A stretch of 64,000 bases of DNA. Origin: Zingiber officinale. Lineage: Eukaryota; Streptophyta; Magnoliopsida; Zingiberales; Zingiberaceae. A program made the translations under genes and the position numbers. Every line of letters begins with the position of its first letter. Position 1 is the stretch's first letter. Positions 11,690 to 24,148 of the stretch are shown piece by piece. Under the pieces are notes generated by a model. The model saw only the letters and a list, made by a program, of their open reading frames with translations. It had not been told where the DNA came from and did no database searches. The stretch lies in the NCBI RefSeq assembly GCF_018446385.1, contig NC_055991.1:116479794-116543793 (forward strand). Reading direction: 5' to 3'.

Positions 11690-13450
11690 AATTGTGAACA
11701 TATTATATCATATCTTATTAATAAAATACAATGATTATTATATTTACTCTATGTCAAATGAATAAATATAATAATATTCTAGAATAGTAGATTCTAATTT
11801 ATAATATATCAACTGGTTGAATTGATAGTAGGAGACTGTAGATATATATAGAGCACTAATATTAATTATTCCTAGTCAAGCATCAATATACAAGGGCAAT
11901 ATTAATGTGTTGAGACTAGCATGTAGGTCAATTCACAAGTTATGGATATAAGATATCAAGTTGACACATGAGTATATATTAGAGAATATGTACTAAATTG
12001 ACTTGCCATGAGAATATTTTATGGATTATATGAGTGTCATAAATATTCTCATAGTGACTATTGATATAAATAATCCTTAGACATAAAGTTACTATGGTTT
12101 CCTATATAAAGAATTATATACTTTGGTATCGACAAACGTCACATGTAATAAGGTAGATTGTAAAGTCGATCACTGGATATGCAATAAGTTATGCGGAGAG
12201 ATGTGAGTGATGTAGATGGATCTATCCCTTCTATATGACGGAAGTGATATATGTGAGCCCCTTGATTAAGTAAGACTACTAAAATGTATGGTCATGCTCA
12301 AATAAGTCAATATGAGCTATTGATCTCATTTGGTTAAGTGAGTCTAGTTGGAGATCAAGAAACACAAATATTGATAAGAAGATGATATGGTGTATGCCTC
12401 ATCGATCAATGTAGATATCAATAATATAATGACCAAGTCATATAAGATAATAGACACATAAAGGTTGGGGTCAAATCTCGACATTCTCATCACTTTGGTA
12501 ATCATGATGTATTGCTAGATGTCACTCATTATTTATATATCTAAAATGGTTTGAGATATATTGTCAACGTTACGAGAGCCTATTGAGTCATATACAAATA
12601 ATATGTTCATTTGGAGATAAATTTAGTTTGTCATAATGTACCCTAAGATTATGAGATTAAGTCTAATCTGAATTAGACTCATTAAGTTAGATTTAAATAA
12701 ATTTGGATTAAACTCATTAGACTAATGGGTTAGATTCATTGGCTTACTGGCTAATGACTTATTGGATTAATGGTTAATCTAATATACTAAAATCTAACTC
12801 ATTAAGAAGATAATGTAGATTAATGAAAATTAATTGATATCATTATTAGAAGAAGACTAAAAGATAAACTCTTAGTATTCCTTGAATAATATAAAAACCT
12901 TTTGAGTAAGAATTTTTATTAAAAAAAATTCCTTCTTCTTTTTCTTGTTTTGGCCGAACCTTCTAAGTTGTCAGCACAACGAATGTGGTTCTTCTGTAAA
13001 TTTGAGATCATGCGACTCATGTGAACTCGTGTTCATATGGATACCGAAGAGGCATAACCACTCTATCGTGTTGAGATCTGACGAATCAAAGTTGTTGTCG
13101 GAATTGTATCATTCACGCAACAAAGATAAGTATTCTATTTTAATATAGTAAAATAACTTGTATACCAAATTCGCATGAATCTCTAGATGAATTCATTTTT
13201 CTACTACGTATATACTTATTTTTGCATAAGATCCCTATACATATTTGCGATGGTTTTCGATATGATTTTGCATAGTGATGTTAGAGTTCTAAATTTCCCA
13301 TCGGTGGAGCATTTTGGAGCTATGAGACACCGGAAGTGCGTTTGAAGGCGGTAGGAGACTAACATATTGGTCGAAGAGATAGTTTTCTAATTTCTACTCA
13401 AATAGAGATTTCTATATCAAGGGAATTTTTGAGGTGAAGTTTCACCATCA
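11690..13450 (+). mobile_element. Probable LTR-retroelement remnant (fossil)
   Basis: This 1.8-kb non-coding AT-rich stretch resembles, from memory, a widespread plant LTR family (segments around 12130-12260 and 12480-12620). I could not fix its ends or find a target duplication. There are no coding domains. It is degraded and old. A repeat-library search is needed to confirm it. Confidence 0.35.
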
Positions 13451-14516
13451 TTGTCGAGAGACGTATTTAAAAAATCATAAAACTCTATTTTTTCCCAATT
13501 TTTTATATAAATTTTTATTTAAATATTAAATTAAATTTCTATATAACATTATATACACTGACTTCGAGTGTCCCGCACGGCCAAATTCACTTTGTGCGGA
13601 AAAAATTCATCGATAATCTCTGCATTTTCTGAAACTAAAAAACGAAGTGAACGAAACAAATAAAGAAATAATTAAATACAAATAAAGAAATTTTAAAATT
13701 ATATTATTCAAAGAGAATTAATGTAAAAAATAAATATAAAAATAAACATTCTAAGTAAATAAAATATACTAATATTGTTGATCCTCTCGCTGGCAGGATT
13801 AATTGTAATTCCTTTTTTATTTCTTAAATAAAAAAATCTTAATTAGTAAATAATAAAAAAAAAAATCAAATCTCTAATTTATTATAACAATCTTAAATAT
13901 TTTCTCAATTTTTTTTCATTCATTACAAATATATCAATCTTAAATATTTTCTATTTTAAAAGATTTTTCTATTATCATAAATACACCCGTCTTAAATATT
14001 TTCTATTTTTAAAGATTTTAAATTTATTATAAATATATCAATCTTAAAGTTTTTTTCCTTTCTATTTTTGAAGATTTTTAAATTTTTTCTTTTATTGTCA
14101 ATGATCTAATCGAAAATTTATCTTCGATTTATTTTCTTTAATATTTTTATAATGTTTATTTAATTGTCAGTATTAAAACTCCAAGTTTCTAACTCTAAGT
14201 TTTTTTATAATCTTCGGTACATTAAAACTAAAAAAAAAATATATCACTCTCCGTAGCTAAAAACACATCCCTATAATTTTTTTTGGACATTATATTGAAA
14301 TTTAACTATAGTTTCAATGCAAAATTTTTTAGAGAGGTATGTGAAATTAAAAAATTGAATAACTATGTGACTGAAGCCGGTAATAAATTATTAAAAAAAA
14401 AAATCTTTAAGCTCTTGAATTACAAACCTTAAACCTTACCTTAATTATTAATTTTTTTTCCTAATATTGGAAACTTTTTTAATCGGTTCAATGCCGGTCA
14501 AATTTTGGAGAACACG
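13451..14516. other. AT-rich intergenic stretch, nothing recognised
   Basis: Very AT-rich sequence with poly-A/T runs and no credible frame. It is unlike the region upstream of the left GST, so the duplicated sequence begins only near 14517. Confidence 0.6.
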
Positions 14517-14570
14517 TCGTTGCTGACGTCGCACAGCCGCCGACTGCAAACCAATCATACGATCGGCGAC

Positions 14571-14577
14571 TATATAA
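14571..14577 (+). promoter_or_regulatory. TATA box of right GST
   Basis: TATATAA at the position matching the left GST TATA box. It now lies 281 bases from the ATG because a 168-bp MITE plus a 9-bp duplication is inserted directly after it. In the left copy the distance is about 100. Confidence 0.6.
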
Positions 14578-14582
14578 CTCAG

Positions 14583-14750
14583 GAGTTGAGATCCTCTGTC
14601 CCCAAAATGGGGTGTCCCCATGTCCCCTCGTCGATCGGATGATCATAATGGCCTCGTGATGTGCACTACATCTTTGAGATATGATTTAACCCGTCCGATC
14701 GACGAGGGGACATGGGGACACCCCATTTTGGGGACAGAGGATCTCAACTC
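14583..14750. mobile_element. Mutator-like MITE in the right GST core promoter
   Basis: The element is 168 bp with nearly perfect terminal inverted repeats of about 57 bp starting GAGTTGAGATCC. It is flanked by an exact 9-bp duplication, ATAACTCAG (14574-14582 and 14751-14759). A 9-bp duplication and long inverted ends fit Mutator-like elements. The left GST promoter has the unoccupied site with one copy of the 9-mer, so the insertion came after the GST copies separated. The transcript start probably lies inside or after the element, and the RNA of a read-through 5' leader would fold into a long hairpin. Confidence 0.92.
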
Positions 14751-14857
14751 ATAACTCAGACACCCACCACAATCTCCCTAATTTCATCGACTCACCCACA
14801 ACCATTAATCTTCCTTCCGAGGCATTGGGAGAGATCAATATCCAGTAAAAGTTATTA

Positions 14858-15630
14858 ATGGCGGCCGTGAAGCTCATCGGCTCACCGATAAGTCCCTTCG
14901 TGCTACGAACGATGATTGCTCTGAGCCTGAAGAAGGTGGAGTACGAGTTGCTGCCAGAGAAGTTGGGCGAGAAGAGCGAGTTGCTCCTCAAGTCGAACCC
15001 CGTCTACAAGAAGATTCCCGTCCTCATCCACCACGACCGCCCCATCTGCGAGTCGGCCGTCATCGTGGAGTACATCGACCAGGTCTGGCCGGAGTCCGGC
15101 TACGGCGCCATCCTCCCGGCTGACGCCTACCACCGCGCTCTCCACCGCTTCTGGACCTTCTACGTCGACGACAAGGTTTTTTCGATTATATTTTGTCCGC
15201 ATGCTAAATTGATATTGATTCTGTTGTGCATGCGCGCGCTATGCAGTTGTTCCCGTCGTTGGTCGCCATAGGAAAGGCTGAGACAGAGGAAGCCAAGGCA
15301 GAGGCGGTGGAGCAGTTCCGCGCAGGGCTTCGGCTTCTGGAAGAGGCCTTCGTGAAGCTGAGCGAAGGGAAAGCTTTCTTCGGCGGCGATCACGTCGGGT
15401 TTCTCGACGTCATGCTCGGGTGCTTTGTGGTTTGGATCGAGGCGATGGAGGAGGTGCTGAGCTTGGAGCTGCTGGAGGAGGCGACGATGCCGGCACTACA
15501 CGGGTGGGTGGTGAGTTTCCGCGCGCACGAGGCGGTGAAGGAGGTGATGCCGGAGAGCGGGAAGGTGGTCGAGTTCTTTAAGATGATTCGCGCAATGCGG
15601 ATGAAGGCAGCCGCCGACGCAGCGAATTAA
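14858..15630 (+). CDS. Tau-class glutathione S-transferase (right copy)
   Basis: Same predicted enzyme as the gene at 397-1202, on the opposite strand. Exon 1 is 14858-15175, the intron 15176-15246 is GT-AG and 71 bp, and exon 2 is 15247-15630. The product is 233 residues. The catalytic SPISPFV motif, the ES glutathione contact and the tau C-terminal domain (FWTFYVDDK, LFPSLVAI, GFLDVMLGCF) are all present. The intron lacks 33 bp found in the left copy; short direct repeats at the breakpoints suggest slippage. Coding sequence is intact, but transcription may differ because of the MITE between TATA box and start codon. Confidence 0.93.
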
Positions 15631-15639
15631 TTATTAACA

Positions 15640-17805
15640 CTGACCGGTTAGAATGAATAAGGCAAATTAAAGGCGTGCCCTTTTAATTTGATATGAAAAT
15701 TGTGTCTGTTTGAATTTTCTGTATTCGAACCATTTAATATTTGAGATCTTTATTGTTCTATTTTGTTAAGAGTTTAGATATTTAGTTTTTTTTGCCGCAC
15801 GAGCACGACTACGAAAATTAATCGACGCAAAAGTTTTCATTATATGCAATGCATGCAGATGAAACATTGCCAATACTGTTGGTCTTATTAGCAAGATTTT
15901 TACTGTCAATTTGTGTTAATAAAAAATTTATCCAATTAAATTTGTATGGTCGAATAATCTTATCATTATCTTTTGAATTTTTTACATTTTCATTTTGTAC
16001 TTTAACCTTGTTGAATTCAAATAAATAAATAAAATTATTTTTTTAAAAAAAATATATTATTTTAAATTAAATTCTATTTCAATTTCCTAAACTATTAAAA
16101 ACTTAAAATTTTTCTTTTTTTTTTTCATTGATTTCCACGATGATATTATAGTTTAGATCTTAGCCAATATTTTAAACGGAAATAAGTCACTAGTTATTAA
16201 AATTATTAATAAGATCATATATATATATATATATGTCCGAAATATGAGAAGATAAAATTATCGGAATGATGTGGTTGAAATGTTGATCTAATCAGCAACC
16301 GGGTTGTCCCGGTCTCTGGTACCTTGATGCTCGAGGCAGGTCCCATGAATACATAAGCAGTCGAATAATAGTAGAACAACGAAATAAATACAAGATGAGT
16401 ACAGTGACCCGGAAGAGTAGATGATTTTGATCAGGTTGGAGGGCTGGATCTGACGACGCGGAGCCGGACGCAGTGGAACAAAATAGGATGCGACCTCGAC
16501 ACACAGGCCGGGATATAATATCAGTGCGCAAGTCAGGACAAAGTAGCAGCTCGCAGGCCGAATAATACTCACAACGATGCAAAGGCCAAAACGCAACACA
16601 TAATAATGGCTCTCAGATCCGATAGTAGCAGCGCAAAAGCCGAAACACCATATCGACACGGAGACCCGATCCCAGCAACAACACCACGTCAGCACAAGGG
16701 CTGCTCTAGCAAGTGGATTGTCGACCCCTGGGCCACCAACGCGCGGAGGGTGCCGACCAAGGAGGCTGCAAAGTGTGGCACTTGTCGGCAAGGCAACGGG
16801 GGCAGCAGGGACGATGTCGTGTGTGCAAAGGAGGCGGTGCTAGTGTGGCGTAGCTAGCGTCCTAGCCAGTGGTGTCGGGAGACAGCTCTCTTGGTGGAGA
16901 TGGCCGGAAAGGCGGGCTGTCGGCCTCGACGAGGAGTGGTGAGGAAAGAGGAGCGTGAGAGGAGGACTTTTCCCTGCGTGCGACCTTAGCGACATCTGCC
17001 TAGAGACCGAAGGAGGCGACGACCCCCTCCTCCTTGCGATGCCTGCGCAAAACCTCCTGCTCGCCCCTAGCAGCAGCCAAAACGCAGCTGCTCGCGTGAG
17101 GCCGCCTGTAGTATCCGCCGTGGAGAGAAGAGGGAAAGGAGAGGTAGGTGATGACTCACCGCTACGAGGAGGAAGATGACATCGACGACTGTCGGAGTAA
17201 GAGAAAGAGGACAACGGTGGAGCAGGGGAAGACTTGGCATATTATTAGAAATTTTTTTCATTAATCAATCTGAGATCTAGAGTTCGAGACTCAACTGCGG
17301 CATATTATTGAGAATTTAGACTTTTCTTTAGTCTTAATTCTTAAAATTAATAATATTGTGAGCAGAGATATGACACTATGATAAAGTATATTTTTCTTGA
17401 CTTTTTACTAAAATAAAGTATGATATTAAATTAATTTTTTATAAGGAGGAGTCTGTTACATTAACTTGTTGTTGAGATTCTCGAGCGTTACCTTAGCATT
17501 GTACTATTGTATGAGTTTGGTGCGATCTTTTTGGCTTCTTATCAGTTTAATATCTAACCCGCACGCGTTCATGTATTATATTATACACGCAACTAGGGAG
17601 TCACGTATAATTTTTGTGGGGCAGTTGCCCACCTCAATTTATATTTTTTATAAGTATCCTTAAAGGTGTATAAAATTATAAAAATATTATAATCTTTCCT
17701 CATTAAAAAAATAAAATTAGGGACAATCCTAAAAAAATTAAAAACAATTTTTTATAGGTCATGTATTACCCCACTTAATATATGGGACCTAGTTCACGTA
17801 TATAA
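15640..17805 (+). repeat. Right arm of the GST-locus duplication (3' flank, spacers, GC-rich block)
   Basis: Downstream of the right GST come, in the same order as in the left arm, the GST 3' flank (15640-16020), an AT-rich spacer with a TA run (16020-16290), the GC-rich block (16290-17260) and an AT-rich spacer (17260-17805). The next module, the GST promoter, is found at 26007-26197 after the Harbinger insertion. No independent gene is visible. The frames at 16288-16857 and 16840-17261 do not match the left copy frame for frame. Confidence 0.85.
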
Positions 17806-17891
17806 GGGCATCTCCAATCCATCACCAAAACATCAAATTTGGTGTCAATTTGACACCAAATTACTCCAACTCATACACCAAAACCCATCCC

Positions 17892-17955
17892 AAATATGGT
17901 GATGTGAATAGTGCAACACCATATTTGGTGATGCACTATTCACATCACCATATTT
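17892..17955. repeat. Perfect 24-bp inverted repeat near the Harbinger left end
   Basis: 17892-17915 and 17932-17955 are exact reverse complements with a 16-bp loop. The arms contain the ATATGGTGATG motif also seen in the spacer and in a weaker form at the right end. It is likely a subterminal transposase-binding or MITE-like structure. Confidence 0.85.
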
Positions 17956-20634
17956 GGTGATGGAGAGATTTTTTTATTTTTATTATATTATTATAAAATC
18001 AAATGTAATTAATTAATAATTATTATTTTCTTTATCTTTATTTATAGTATAATTAAATGTAATTATTATTTATTATAAATTTAAATTAAATACATTTAAT
18101 AGAATATTTAAATTTTATTATGTATATTTATAAATATTTAAATTTAAATTTCTACCAATAATCAAATTGTCTTAAATTATCTCAATGAAGGAAGCAACAA
18201 AAGCAGGCATCGAGGCTCAATTCCTGGTGATAAGATGATCAATCGTAATCGTGAAGCTGCTGATCGTAATCTATTCAATGATTATTTCGCCGAAAATGCA
18301 TTGTATAATGATGCAATGTTTCGAAGAAGATTCAGAATGAGACGGAATTTATTTATGCGTATCTGTGATGCTGTTACTAATCATGACAACTATTTTATAC
18401 ATAGAAGAGATGGGCTTGGAAGACTTGGTTTGTCAAGCTTGCAAAAAATAACAGCTGCATTTCGGATATTAGCATACGGTGTACCAGCAGATGCTACTGA
18501 TGAGTACATTAAAATAGGGGAATCAACTGCTATTGAAAGTGTGAAACGATTTTGTCGTGCCGTTGTTGAAGTTTTTGGAGGGCAGTACCTACGATCTCCA
18601 AATGCTCACGATGTTGCTAGGCTACTTCATATTGGTGAGCTACGAGGTTTTCCAGGTATGTTAGGTAGCCTAGATTGCATGCATTGGAGATGACAAAATT
18701 GTCCAACAGCTTGGGCAGGACAATATTCTGGTCGTAGTGGAAAGCCAACAATTATTCTAGAAGTTGTAGCCGATTATGATCTGTGGATTTGGCATGCGTA
18801 TTTTGGGTTGCCAGGATCGAACAATGATATTAATGTACTTGAGTCTTCTCATCTTTTTGCTAATCTTGCTGCAGGTATTACAATTCCTGCTCATTATGTC
18901 ATTCAAGGAAAAGAGTACAATATGGGTTACTATTTAGCTGATGGTATATATCCAAAATGGTCAACACTTGTTCAAACGATTCATGCTCCACAAGGTCGAA
19001 AGAATAAATTATTTGCAATGAAGCAAGAAGCGTGTAGAAAGGATGTTGAGCGAGCATTTGGTGTGCTCCAATCACGCTTTGCAATTGTTGCAGGACCTTC
19101 ACGATTTTGGCAGAAAAATATTTTACATGATATACTGACATCATGTATTATTATGCATAATATGATTGATCCTGTCCGAATCGCTGAACCAAAGGACGTT
19201 GGGCACGTGACGCGCTCCTAGTCGATGGTGTGGGCCTCCGTCTGGTCGCACGAACCTCCGGCGATCCTGCACAGAAGTCGGGCTGGGAAGGGGTTCCCGG
19301 CGGCGACCCTCCGGCGCTCAAGTCAGGTAAGCAAGTGGAAAAAGTGGCTTCGAAGCTCCTGGAATGCGTACCTCCGGCGAAATAAGAGGCTCTTTATATA
19401 GAGCGGTGAAAGAACCAATGCACGTCCATCGAGGCGCATACGTGTCCGCAGCCCATACCTCGGTATGCACTTGTCAGAAAGCTTACCTGACGCCATACTG
19501 CAACAGTCCCATCGCGCCTTCGATGGGACAACCGGACACCCCGTTGTCAGACTAGGAGTATGGCCTAGCCATACGACTTGACGGCTATCAGAAGATGTTC
19601 CCCCTTCTTTACTGCTCATAATCCAGGGCGTCCGACCGGCTGGACAGGGAGTCCGGCCGGCCGGCCCCTCCTCCTTTTACGCGCTGGCCGGACAGCACTC
19701 ACCTCGCGTCCGGCCGGACGGCACTCACCTCGCGTCCGGCCTGCCGTTGACATTGATGCACTGGGGAAATTTCCAGTAGGCGCTATGTAGGGACTGTTAG
19801 CAGTGTCATTTTCTCCTGGTTCTTCCGCTCGACTTTTAACTACTGTTTCGACAGAGCGTCGGAACCCCGACCCGGTCAGGGCGCCTTTTACTACCGAATG
19901 TCCATTGGTCGGCCGATCGGTCTTATCCTTTTCTTCCAAGTCCGGTCGGCTCACCCTTCTCCGGCGGACCACTTGGCCCTTTGACCTCCATGTGGCGCTG
20001 ACCCCTCGTTAGGAGGTCCCGGGCTCTTACCACCGGATCACTTGCCTTCCCCTCGAGTCTAGTCGAAAGAGGCGAAGTCCGACTGACTGGACTGCCGATC
20101 TGACCGAGTGATGATCACTGCATCAGGCCGCTCGGTCAGGCATAGGGATACTCCTCCGTTCGGCGATATCTTGTCCGTGCCTTTGTGTTCTCTTGGAATC
20201 CATGTCCGATCCTGCTGACAGTGTCCTGCTGACACGTGGCGATCGTGCGTTTGTCAGCGTATGGCGGTGGCGTCACTTCCGATGGGACAGCCGCCGTTTG
20301 AAATGGACGGCTAGATGACACCCTCGATATCGGCGACCTGGATCGGACGGCGGAGGTTGCTCCCGGGCGGCGTTATAAAGCCCCCGACTTCGTTTCCGCC
20401 GCCTTGTTACTTCATCCTCCTCCGGCACCCCTCTGCTCGTTTTCTTCTCCGGCGATCTTGCCCCCCAACTCTCCGGCAACCCCCAGGCCCCCCGTCGATC
20501 ATCTCCTTTGCTTGTAAGACCCTCTTTCTCGCTCCCAACGCTTTCTTCCTTCTGTTAATCGTTTCCTTAAGTCGGTTTTCTTCCATTCCTCGCTTGAACC
20601 TTCCCTTTTGGTCCCGCATTCTTGTCTTTCGACC

Positions 20635-22829
20635 ATGACTAGTACCTCGCAGTCGACCGGCGGCGCTCCGGGTCTATGGTATACGACCATGGAGAGCCGT
20701 TTTGATGAGGAAGACGCATTGCGTCTCGCTCGGACTTACGACCTTCCTTCCGACCACCAACTAGTATTAGCCACACCGACCGATCGGCCTCATGAACCGC
20801 CGCTCGGCACAGTTCTTTTTTTCTGAGACCAATTTTTGGCCGGGCTACGCTTCCCACCCCACAAGTTCATCTTGCAAGTCTACAATTACTTCCGCATCCC
20901 GCTCGGCCAGATAGTTCCCAACTCCATTAGGCTGCTGAGCGGGGTGATAGTTCTCTTTAAATTGAACGGCATCCCCCTCGACCCTAAGATTTTCCATTAC
21001 TTTTTTTATCCCAAGCAAGCCGAGTGGGGCACCTTTATTTTCCAGTCTAGGATAGGTTTCGTCCTCTTCGATAACATGCCGAGCTCCAACAAACACTGGA
21101 AGGAGTATTTTTTCTATATACGTTTTCCCGAGCGGCCAACTTTTCGTACCAAGTGGCAGACGGCGATGCCGGCGCCACCGGAGCTCGGCAAATTTAGAGG
21201 CGACGCGACCTACCTTCATGCAGCCGAACGGCTGGTCGGCCAACGATATCACATCGACAAGCTACTTCTCCCGGGAGTAATGTACATATTCGGCTTGTCC
21301 TCTACCCCGGCTGATCTGCCCTGCAGCATGAGTAAGTTCCCTTATCTTCCCATTTGTTTTGTTCTAACTGATTTATTTTTTACTTCTGCAGCTGAAGTCA
21401 TGTGGCGCGCCAAGGCAACCGAAAAGCTCAAGCTGAAAGCCGCTCAAATTGAGGCGGTGAAGAACAAGGAGGTCGCCGAGCGGGGCCTTGCTCCAGCGGA
21501 TCCGGCCGGCGAAGAAGGTGAGGGGACTCCAACTGTCCCCGAAGCCTTAGACACCCCTGCTTCTCACGACGAGGTCGTGGGCGACATAGAACCCTCGGCT
21601 CAAGCCGAGGTAGAGGGTCGTTCGGCCGATGATGCTCCGCTACTTACACGGAAGCGGCGACGACTGGAATCCGCCTCTACCTCAACTCCACCTGATGAGC
21701 CACAGCCCGAGCGGGGCGCGGATGCTCCGGTGCTGTCTGGGACGGTTTCCTTAGGGAGTACACTGACCCAACATGACTCTCCGAGGGCCATCTTTGAGGC
21801 ACCGCCGTCCAGCCCTTCTAGGACTCTGCGCCGTATCAGGCGTTTGGGCGAGCTTCCCTCCTCGTCCACCGGTGGGCCGTCCGGTAAGGCCGACGCTTCT
21901 CAGAGCGAGCCGAGCGGCCAGAATTTAATTAAAACCGTTCTGCGCCTTCCTTCGGAGGCGTACATGGCTGCTGCTGATCGGCCAATGGTCCCTGAGCAGC
22001 AGATCACCTCGACGGCCCCTCTTGCCCAAGCTTGGGTGGACGCTCGACGTCGAATAGCCAAGATGACTCCCGGGCAGCTCGGCGACAGCAACCTACAACA
22101 GGCCACTGGGGTATGCTCTTTTTCTTTGTTTGCGTATTTGAATTATGTTTTTAACCTGTTCACATTTGCTAGCAGAACTAGGTGGAGCAGATCGCCATTA
22201 GCGATCGATTGGCCGAACTGGAGGACGAGTTGAAAAAACAAAAAGCTGCGGGGGGCACCGGGCAGTCGACGGCCGCTCTAAAGAAGGCCAAAAAACTACT
22301 GGATGCCGAACGGAAACGGGCTTCCGATCTGGCGAGCAAGGTCGTTCGGCTTGAAACAATGGTCAAACAATGAGATAAGGAGATCAAGACGGCGACCACT
22401 CGGAAGCAACAGGCCATCGATGACATGGACCGGATGAAGGTGGAGATCAGAGGGCTGGAGCAACGCATTAAGGATCTGGATGCTCTGCTGGCCACCGAGA
22501 AGGAGAGCCGCTCGGCCGATCTCCAAAGGTTTGATGGAGAGTTGAAAGATCTCCAAGCTGCCAGCGACGCTGCCCATGCTGCGCTCAAAGAATATCAAGA
22601 GGGGGAGTCGGCCCGTTCGGACGAAGTGAGGAAGGCGTATCTACGCTCGGAAGATTTCGGAGAGAAGTTTACTGACAAGATATCCCTCACTTTCGAACAA
22701 GCGATCAAGGCGGCGGTAGATTACCTGAAGACCAAGGGCCACCTGCCCGCCGAGCTGGCCATCCCCCCCGAGGACCTCGCGACCGTGATGGGCGCCATCC
22801 CAGACACTCTTTTTGACTTTGACGCATGA
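20635..22829 (+). other. Antisense accessory ORF of the LTR element (Transposase_28-like)
   Basis: This long coding-like region runs against the element's own direction. The N-terminal part (about 20830-21310, containing PHKFILQVYNYFRIP and PNSIRLLSGVIVLF) resembles the plant 'putative gypsy type transposon' domain (Pfam Transposase_28), known from extra genes of Grande/Tat-like elements. A Ser/Pro/acidic-rich middle and a coiled-coil C-terminal part with many Lys/Glu/Leu heptads follow (22180-22829). It looks multi-exonic and not fully intact. Function in the element is unknown. Confidence 0.6.
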
Positions 22830-23198
22830 TAAGCGTTTTTTTCTTTTTATGAACTTTTTTGTATTCCAGCCGTTCGACCCAAATTATTTTTGTAGTAACT
22901 TTTTTTGTTCACCCAGTGCATAATAGATAATCTTTTCTGTTCCTCCAACTTCTGTTTTGACAAGAAATTTTTCTTTCGTCACATTTTAAGTGTTCTTTAT
23001 AACTCCTCCACTCGGCTTTACGCTATAACGTGGACTCAAGCCGCTTGCCTTCAATAACATCTTTCGCCATGCAACTAGGTAGCCGCTCGGCGCGCGAACG
23101 TCATTCGTTCACTTGCTCACATTTTTAATTCTAATTAACTATCTCTAGCTTTACGCCTTACCTCAAAGGGGTTTGCGCTAGATTCTTGCCATGCGAGC

Positions 23199-24148
23199 CG
23201 CTCGGACGTTTATAGACGCCGGCTCATCTCTCGATATTTAACGTCGGAGCTCGACGGTCTTCCGCTCGGACGTTTATAGACGCCGGCTCGTCTCTCGATA
23301 TTTAACGTCGGAGCTCGACGGTCTTCCGCTCGGACGTTTATAGACGCCGGCTCGTCTCTCGATATTTAACGTCGGAGCTCGACGGTCTTCCGCTCGGATG
23401 TTTATAGACGCCGGCTCGTCTCTCGATATTTAACGTCGGAGCTCGACGGTCTTTCGCTCGGACGTTTATAGACGCCGGCTCGTCTCTCGATATTTAACGT
23501 CGGAGCTCGACGGTCTTCCGCTTCGGATGTTTATAGACGTCGGCTCGTCTCGATATTTAACGTCGAGCTCGACGGTCTTCCGCTCGGACGTTTATAGGCG
23601 CGGCTCGTCTCGATATTTAACGTCGGAGCTCGGCGGTCTTCCGCCGGACGTTTATAGACGCCGGCTCATCTCGATATTTAACGTCGGAGCTCGGCGGTCT
23701 TCCGCTTGGACGCTTTATAGACGCCGCTCGTCTCTCGATATTTAATGCCGGAGCTCGGCGGTTCCGCTCGGAGCGTTTATAAACGCCGGCTCGTCTCGAT
23801 ATTTAACGTCGAGCTCGGCGGTCTTCCGCTCGGGCGTTTATAGACCCGGCTCGTCTCGATATTTAACGCCGGAGCTCGGCGGTCTTCGCCGGACGTTTAT
23901 AGACGCCGGCTCGTCTCTCGATATTTAACGTCGGAGCTCGACGGTCTTCCGCTTGGACGTTTATAGACGCCGGCTCGTCTCTCGATATTTAACGTCGGAG
24001 CTCGACTGTCTTCCGCTCGGACGTTTATAGACGTCGGCTCGTCTCTCGATATTTAACGTTGGAGCTCGACGGTCTTCCGCTCGGACGTTATAGACGCCGG
24101 CTCGTCTCTCGATATTTAACGTCGGAGCTCGACGGTCTTCCGCTCGGG
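23199..24148. repeat. 63-bp tandem repeat array, about 15 copies
   Basis: The unit begins GCTCGGACGTTTATAGACG and contains CTCGATATTTAACGTCGG. Spacing is 61-64 bp over 950 bp. Outer units are nearly identical while central ones (23520-23900) carry more changes, as expected of unequal exchange. The array lies between the gag-like frame and the antisense ORF of the LTR element. Confidence 0.95.

Noticed and set aside
20836-22233. Long plus-strand frame as a host gene
   Set aside because: It lies wholly between matched LTRs with a target duplication and resembles a retroelement accessory domain.
23199-24148. Regularly spaced repeats as a CRISPR array
   Set aside because: Units are contiguous 63-bp tandem copies without unique spacers, inside a plant LTR element.
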